A DNA stretch of 64,000 nt from Dissulfurirhabdus thermomarina. Lineage in GTDB: Bacteria > Desulfobacterota > Dissulfuribacteria > Dissulfuribacterales > Dissulfurirhabdaceae. Position numbers and translations under genes: made by a program. The DNA lies in the NCBI RefSeq assembly GCF_012979235.1, contig NZ_JAATWC010000003.1:62001-126000 (forward strand). The letters run 5' to 3'. Each line of letters starts with the position of its first letter. Within the stretch, counting starts at the first letter, position 1. Of the stretch, positions 62,253 through 64,000 are shown in pieces. The notes below the pieces were generated by a model that was not told where the DNA came from, did no database searches, and was given only the letters and a program-made list of their open reading frames with translations.

Positions 62253-62778
62253 GCCGCCCGGATGGCCGGGCCCAGATCTCCCCGACCCCGGCGCCTTCCT
62301 CGCCGCCCGGCGGCGCATCGAGGCCTTCTTCGCCGCCGGGGAGGCCGCCGGGCTGCGCCGGCTGGGCCGGCGCCTCCTGGCCGCCTTCGAGGCGGTGGAC
62401 CGCCCCATCCAGGCCCTCACCGCCGAGGTCTGCCCCTACTGCGGCAGCGTCTGCTGCAATCGGCGCCACGGGATCCCGGAGCGCGACGACCTGGTCGCCT
62501 TCGCCGCCATGGGGCTCACCCCCCCCGGCTACCGCCTCGAGGGGGACCCCCGGGACCCGTGCGACTTCCTCGGCCCCCGGGGATGCCGGCTCCCCCGGGC
62601 CGCCCGGCCCTTCCGGTGTACCTGGTACTTCTGCGACCCGCTCCGCCTCCACGTTGAAATCGCCCCCCCGGCGGAGTACCGTCTCCACGTGCGGCGCCTC
62701 GAGTCCCTTGCGGCCGCCCGGCGGGAGCTGCTGGCCGCCTTCGAGGCGGCGTGGAAGGCGTCCGACCCCAGCCCATGA
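62242..62778 (+). CDS. YkgJ-like cysteine-cluster protein
   Basis: 178 residues with nine or so cysteines in a YkgJ-like layout: CPYCGSVCC (about 64-72), DPCDFLGPRGCRL, RPFRCTWYFCDP. The family binds zinc or iron; some are iron-sulphur or metal-chelating proteins, role unclear. The N-terminal half is helical (RRRIEAFFAAGEAAGLRRLGRRLLAAFEAV). ATG at 62242 overlaps the DksA-like stop by 11 bp and has GGAGGGGAGGG upstream. Its stop overlaps the phosphatidyltransferase start (ATGA). Confidence 0.72.
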   Translation: MPAEPPGWPGPDLPDPGAFLAARRRIEAFFAAGEAAGLRRLGRRLLAAFEAVDRPIQALTAEVCPYCGSVCCNRRHGIPERDDLVAFAAMGLTPPGYRLEGDPRDPCDFLGPRGCRLPRAARPFRCTWYFCDPLRLHVEIAPPAEYRLHVRRLESLAAARRELLAAFEAAWKASDPSP

Positions 62779-63806
62779 GATTCACCGCCAATCACCTCAC
62801 CCTGCTCCGGATCCTGCTCCTCCCGCTCCCCTTCTTCCTGGTCTACGGGGGCACATGGGAGCGGATGGCGGCCCTCGCGGCGGCCACCCTCCTCGGGGTG
62901 ACCGACTACGTGGACGGCGTGATGGCGCGCCGGCAGGGCGTCACCTCCCTCGGGAAACTCCTGGACCCCATCGCCGACAAGATCTTCGTGGCCGTGATCT
63001 TCCTCCCGCTGGTGGACCTTCGCATCCTGCCCCTCTGGATCCTCTGGCCCATCCTGCTTCGGGAGTTCCTGGTGACGGAGCTCCGCCGCTTCGGCTCCAA
63101 CGCCGAGACCCCCCTGAACGTCACGGAACTGGCCAAGGTGAAGACCACGGTCCAGATGACCGGGGCCGGGGTCATCCTCATCACCGCCACCTTCCCGGAG
63201 CGGGCCGTCCCCGCCACCCTCCTCGCGGCGGCCCTGGTCCTGGCCGCCGCGGCCGGGCTCGCCCGGCGGGTCCGGACCGGTGCCTTCCCCCGCCGGGCCT
63301 GGATCGGCATGGGCTTCGTGGCCCTGGCCCTGGCCATCCGCCTGGCCTGGGACGCCCGGACCTCGGTGGTGATCTACGGTGGGGTGATCCTCGCCATCAC
63401 CCTGGTCTCGGCCGCCGGCTACGTCCGGCGGGCCCTCCCGCCGCTCCGGCGCGCCGGGCTCCCGGGGCTCCTTTCGCTCCTCGCCACCCTGTCGCTCCCC
63501 CTGGTGGCCCTCGGGCTCCTGCCGCTGGCACCGGGGGCCACGGGCCTCGTCCTGTCCATCGTGTGCGTGGAGTTCGCCGCGCAGGCCCTGGACATCTGGG
63601 CCCTCCAGCAAGGCGCCGGGGATCTGTCGTGGATCAAGATCCGGCTGCTGGCCCCGGCGGCCCTGGCGGCCCTGGCCGCGGGGCTCGCCTGGATGCCGGT
63701 GGAGGACGCGGCCACCCTCTACCTGGCCTTCGCCGGGGCGGGGAGCTTCTCCTACGCCCTCTACGACTTCTGGCACCACCGGCGCCTGCTGCGCCGGGGG
63801 ATCTGA
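62775..63806 (+). CDS. CDP-alcohol phosphatidyltransferase with extra C-terminal membrane domain
   Basis: Probable phosphatidylglycerophosphate synthase-like enzyme (PgsA family). 343 residues. The CDP-OH-P motif is DGVMARRQGVTSLGKLLDPIAD (D..DG..AR........G...D...D, about 45-66), complete with both metal-site Asp pairs. The N-terminal ~175 residues match the usual size; the remaining ~165 residues form several more membrane helices, an unusual fusion. A related gene without the extension may be elsewhere. Coupled to the preceding gene. Confidence 0.83.
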   Translation: MRFTANHLTLLRILLLPLPFFLVYGGTWERMAALAAATLLGVTDYVDGVMARRQGVTSLGKLLDPIADKIFVAVIFLPLVDLRILPLWILWPILLREFLVTELRRFGSNAETPLNVTELAKVKTTVQMTGAGVILITATFPERAVPATLLAAALVLAAAAGLARRVRTGAFPRRAWIGMGFVALALAIRLAWDARTSVVIYGGVILAITLVSAAGYVRRALPPLRRAGLPGLLSLLATLSLPLVALGLLPLAPGATGLVLSIVCVEFAAQALDIWALQQGAGDLSWIKIRLLAPAALAALAAGLAWMPVEDAATLYLAFAGAGSFSYALYDFWHHRRLLRRGI

Positions 63807-63837
63807 TCCCCGCGGCGGCCCCGGGGCCACATGGCCC

Positions 63838-63866
63838 TTGCGGCGGGTGCCGATCTTCACTATAAG
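63838..63866 (+). promoter_or_regulatory. Promoter of the dGTPase gene
   Basis: TTGCGG (63838-63843), 17-bp spacer, TATAAG (63861-63866). The expected start point is close to the ATG at 63874, which suggests a very short or no leader unless translation starts further on. Confidence 0.55.
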
Positions 63867-63873
63867 GTTCGAC

Positions 63874-64000
63874 ATGTTGCGTCGAGCCGCCCCGGCGCCG
63901 GCCGAAACGTCCCCGGCGCCCGCCACCATCCGAGAAGAGATCGAGGCGCGCGAGCGCCAGGTCCTCTGCCCCCAGGCCTGCCTCAGCAGCGCCACCCGGG
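63874..64000 (+). CDS. dgt: dGTP triphosphohydrolase, N-terminal part (runs off the right edge)
   Basis: Hydrolyses dGTP to deoxyguanosine and triphosphate; HD-domain enzyme. Only the first ~42 codons are in the window: a Pro/Ala-rich tail, then TIREEIEARERQVLCPQACLSS, which fits the start of the family (RE.LEARE...LSP.A..S). AAGG lies 6 nt before the ATG. No catalytic residues are visible in this part, so the assignment rests on the N-terminal signature alone. Confidence 0.65.
   Translation, partial: MLRRAAPAPAETSPAPATIREEIEARERQVLCPQACLSSATR

Overview
The window is a very GC-rich (by eye about 70% or more), densely packed bacterial chromosome segment. Many neighbouring genes share ATGA or GTGA stop/start overlaps. 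The lipid A/LPS-core genes (waaA, waaC, waaF, gmhB, rfaE1), a BamD-type lipoprotein and a YaiO-type outer-membrane barrel show a Gram-negative cell. The futalosine menaquinone pathway, a RemA/DUF370 protein, receiver-DUF4388-roadblock proteins and an EF-G that reads like the mitochondrial/spirochaete/deltaproteobacterial class point to Desulfobacterota (former Deltaproteobacteria), probably an anaerobic menaquinone respirer. I see no phage genes, intact insertion sequence, CRISPR array, rRNA or tRNA.

Layout. 1-1.7 kb: a str operon of rpsL-rpsG-tuf from a clear promoter, with no fusA between rpsG and tuf. 1.8-4.2 kb: coaX and a hybrid sensor kinase. 4.4-12.9 kb: one long minus-strand operon, waaF-gmhB-waaC-trm112-rfaE1-DUF4416-yicC-remA-gmk-trmH-waaA, joining LPS core assembly to RNA and nucleotide housekeeping. 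13.1-19.2 kb: a small protein, a PHP phosphoesterase, archaeal-type phosphoglycerate mutase, a NadM-like adenylyltransferase, a conserved small protein and glnE. 19.2-20.1 kb: two minus-strand lipoproteins. 20.3-26.8 kb: six tightly coupled plus-strand genes (receiver protein, YaiO-type TPR+barrel protein, membrane HEAT-repeat protein, processive family 2 glycosyltransferase, histidine kinase, receiver-DUF4388-roadblock protein) that look like a self-regulated, synthase-type exopolysaccharide system without the usual PgaB/BcsB/PilZ parts. This is my best candidate for an undescribed system.

26.8-38.1 kb: an AAA ATPase with a zinc-ribbon gene interrupted by an in-frame TGA, then a complete N-type ATPase operon (atpDCQRBEFAG), an MscS channel and an NAD-dependent epimerase-like gene. 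Two copies of a ~200-bp repeat with BamHI-containing terminal inverted repeats bracket the ATPase region in direct orientation, suggesting an acquired block. 38.2-39.1 kb: a receiver-GGDEF diguanylate cyclase. 39.2-49.5 kb: a menaquinone operon (mqnE, mqnC, aminofutalosine deaminase, mqnA, menG, rnhA, mqnL/M/P) running into pyrK-pyrD.

49.5-53.6 kb: a displaced fusA with its own promoter, a P-loop protein and an orphan oligopeptide-ABC ATPase. 53.7-58.0 kb (minus): bamD, trxA, radA and a membrane histidine kinase. 58.1-64 kb (plus): a polytopic membrane protein, a stand-alone AICAR formyltransferase, a hypothetical, an alpha/beta hydrolase, a DksA-like zinc-finger protein, a YkgJ-like cysteine cluster protein, a CDP-alcohol phosphatidyltransferase with an extra membrane domain, and the start of a dGTPase. 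Gene starts were chosen from visible Shine-Dalgarno sequences, overlaps and family N-termini; promoters were called by eye from -35/-10 spacing.
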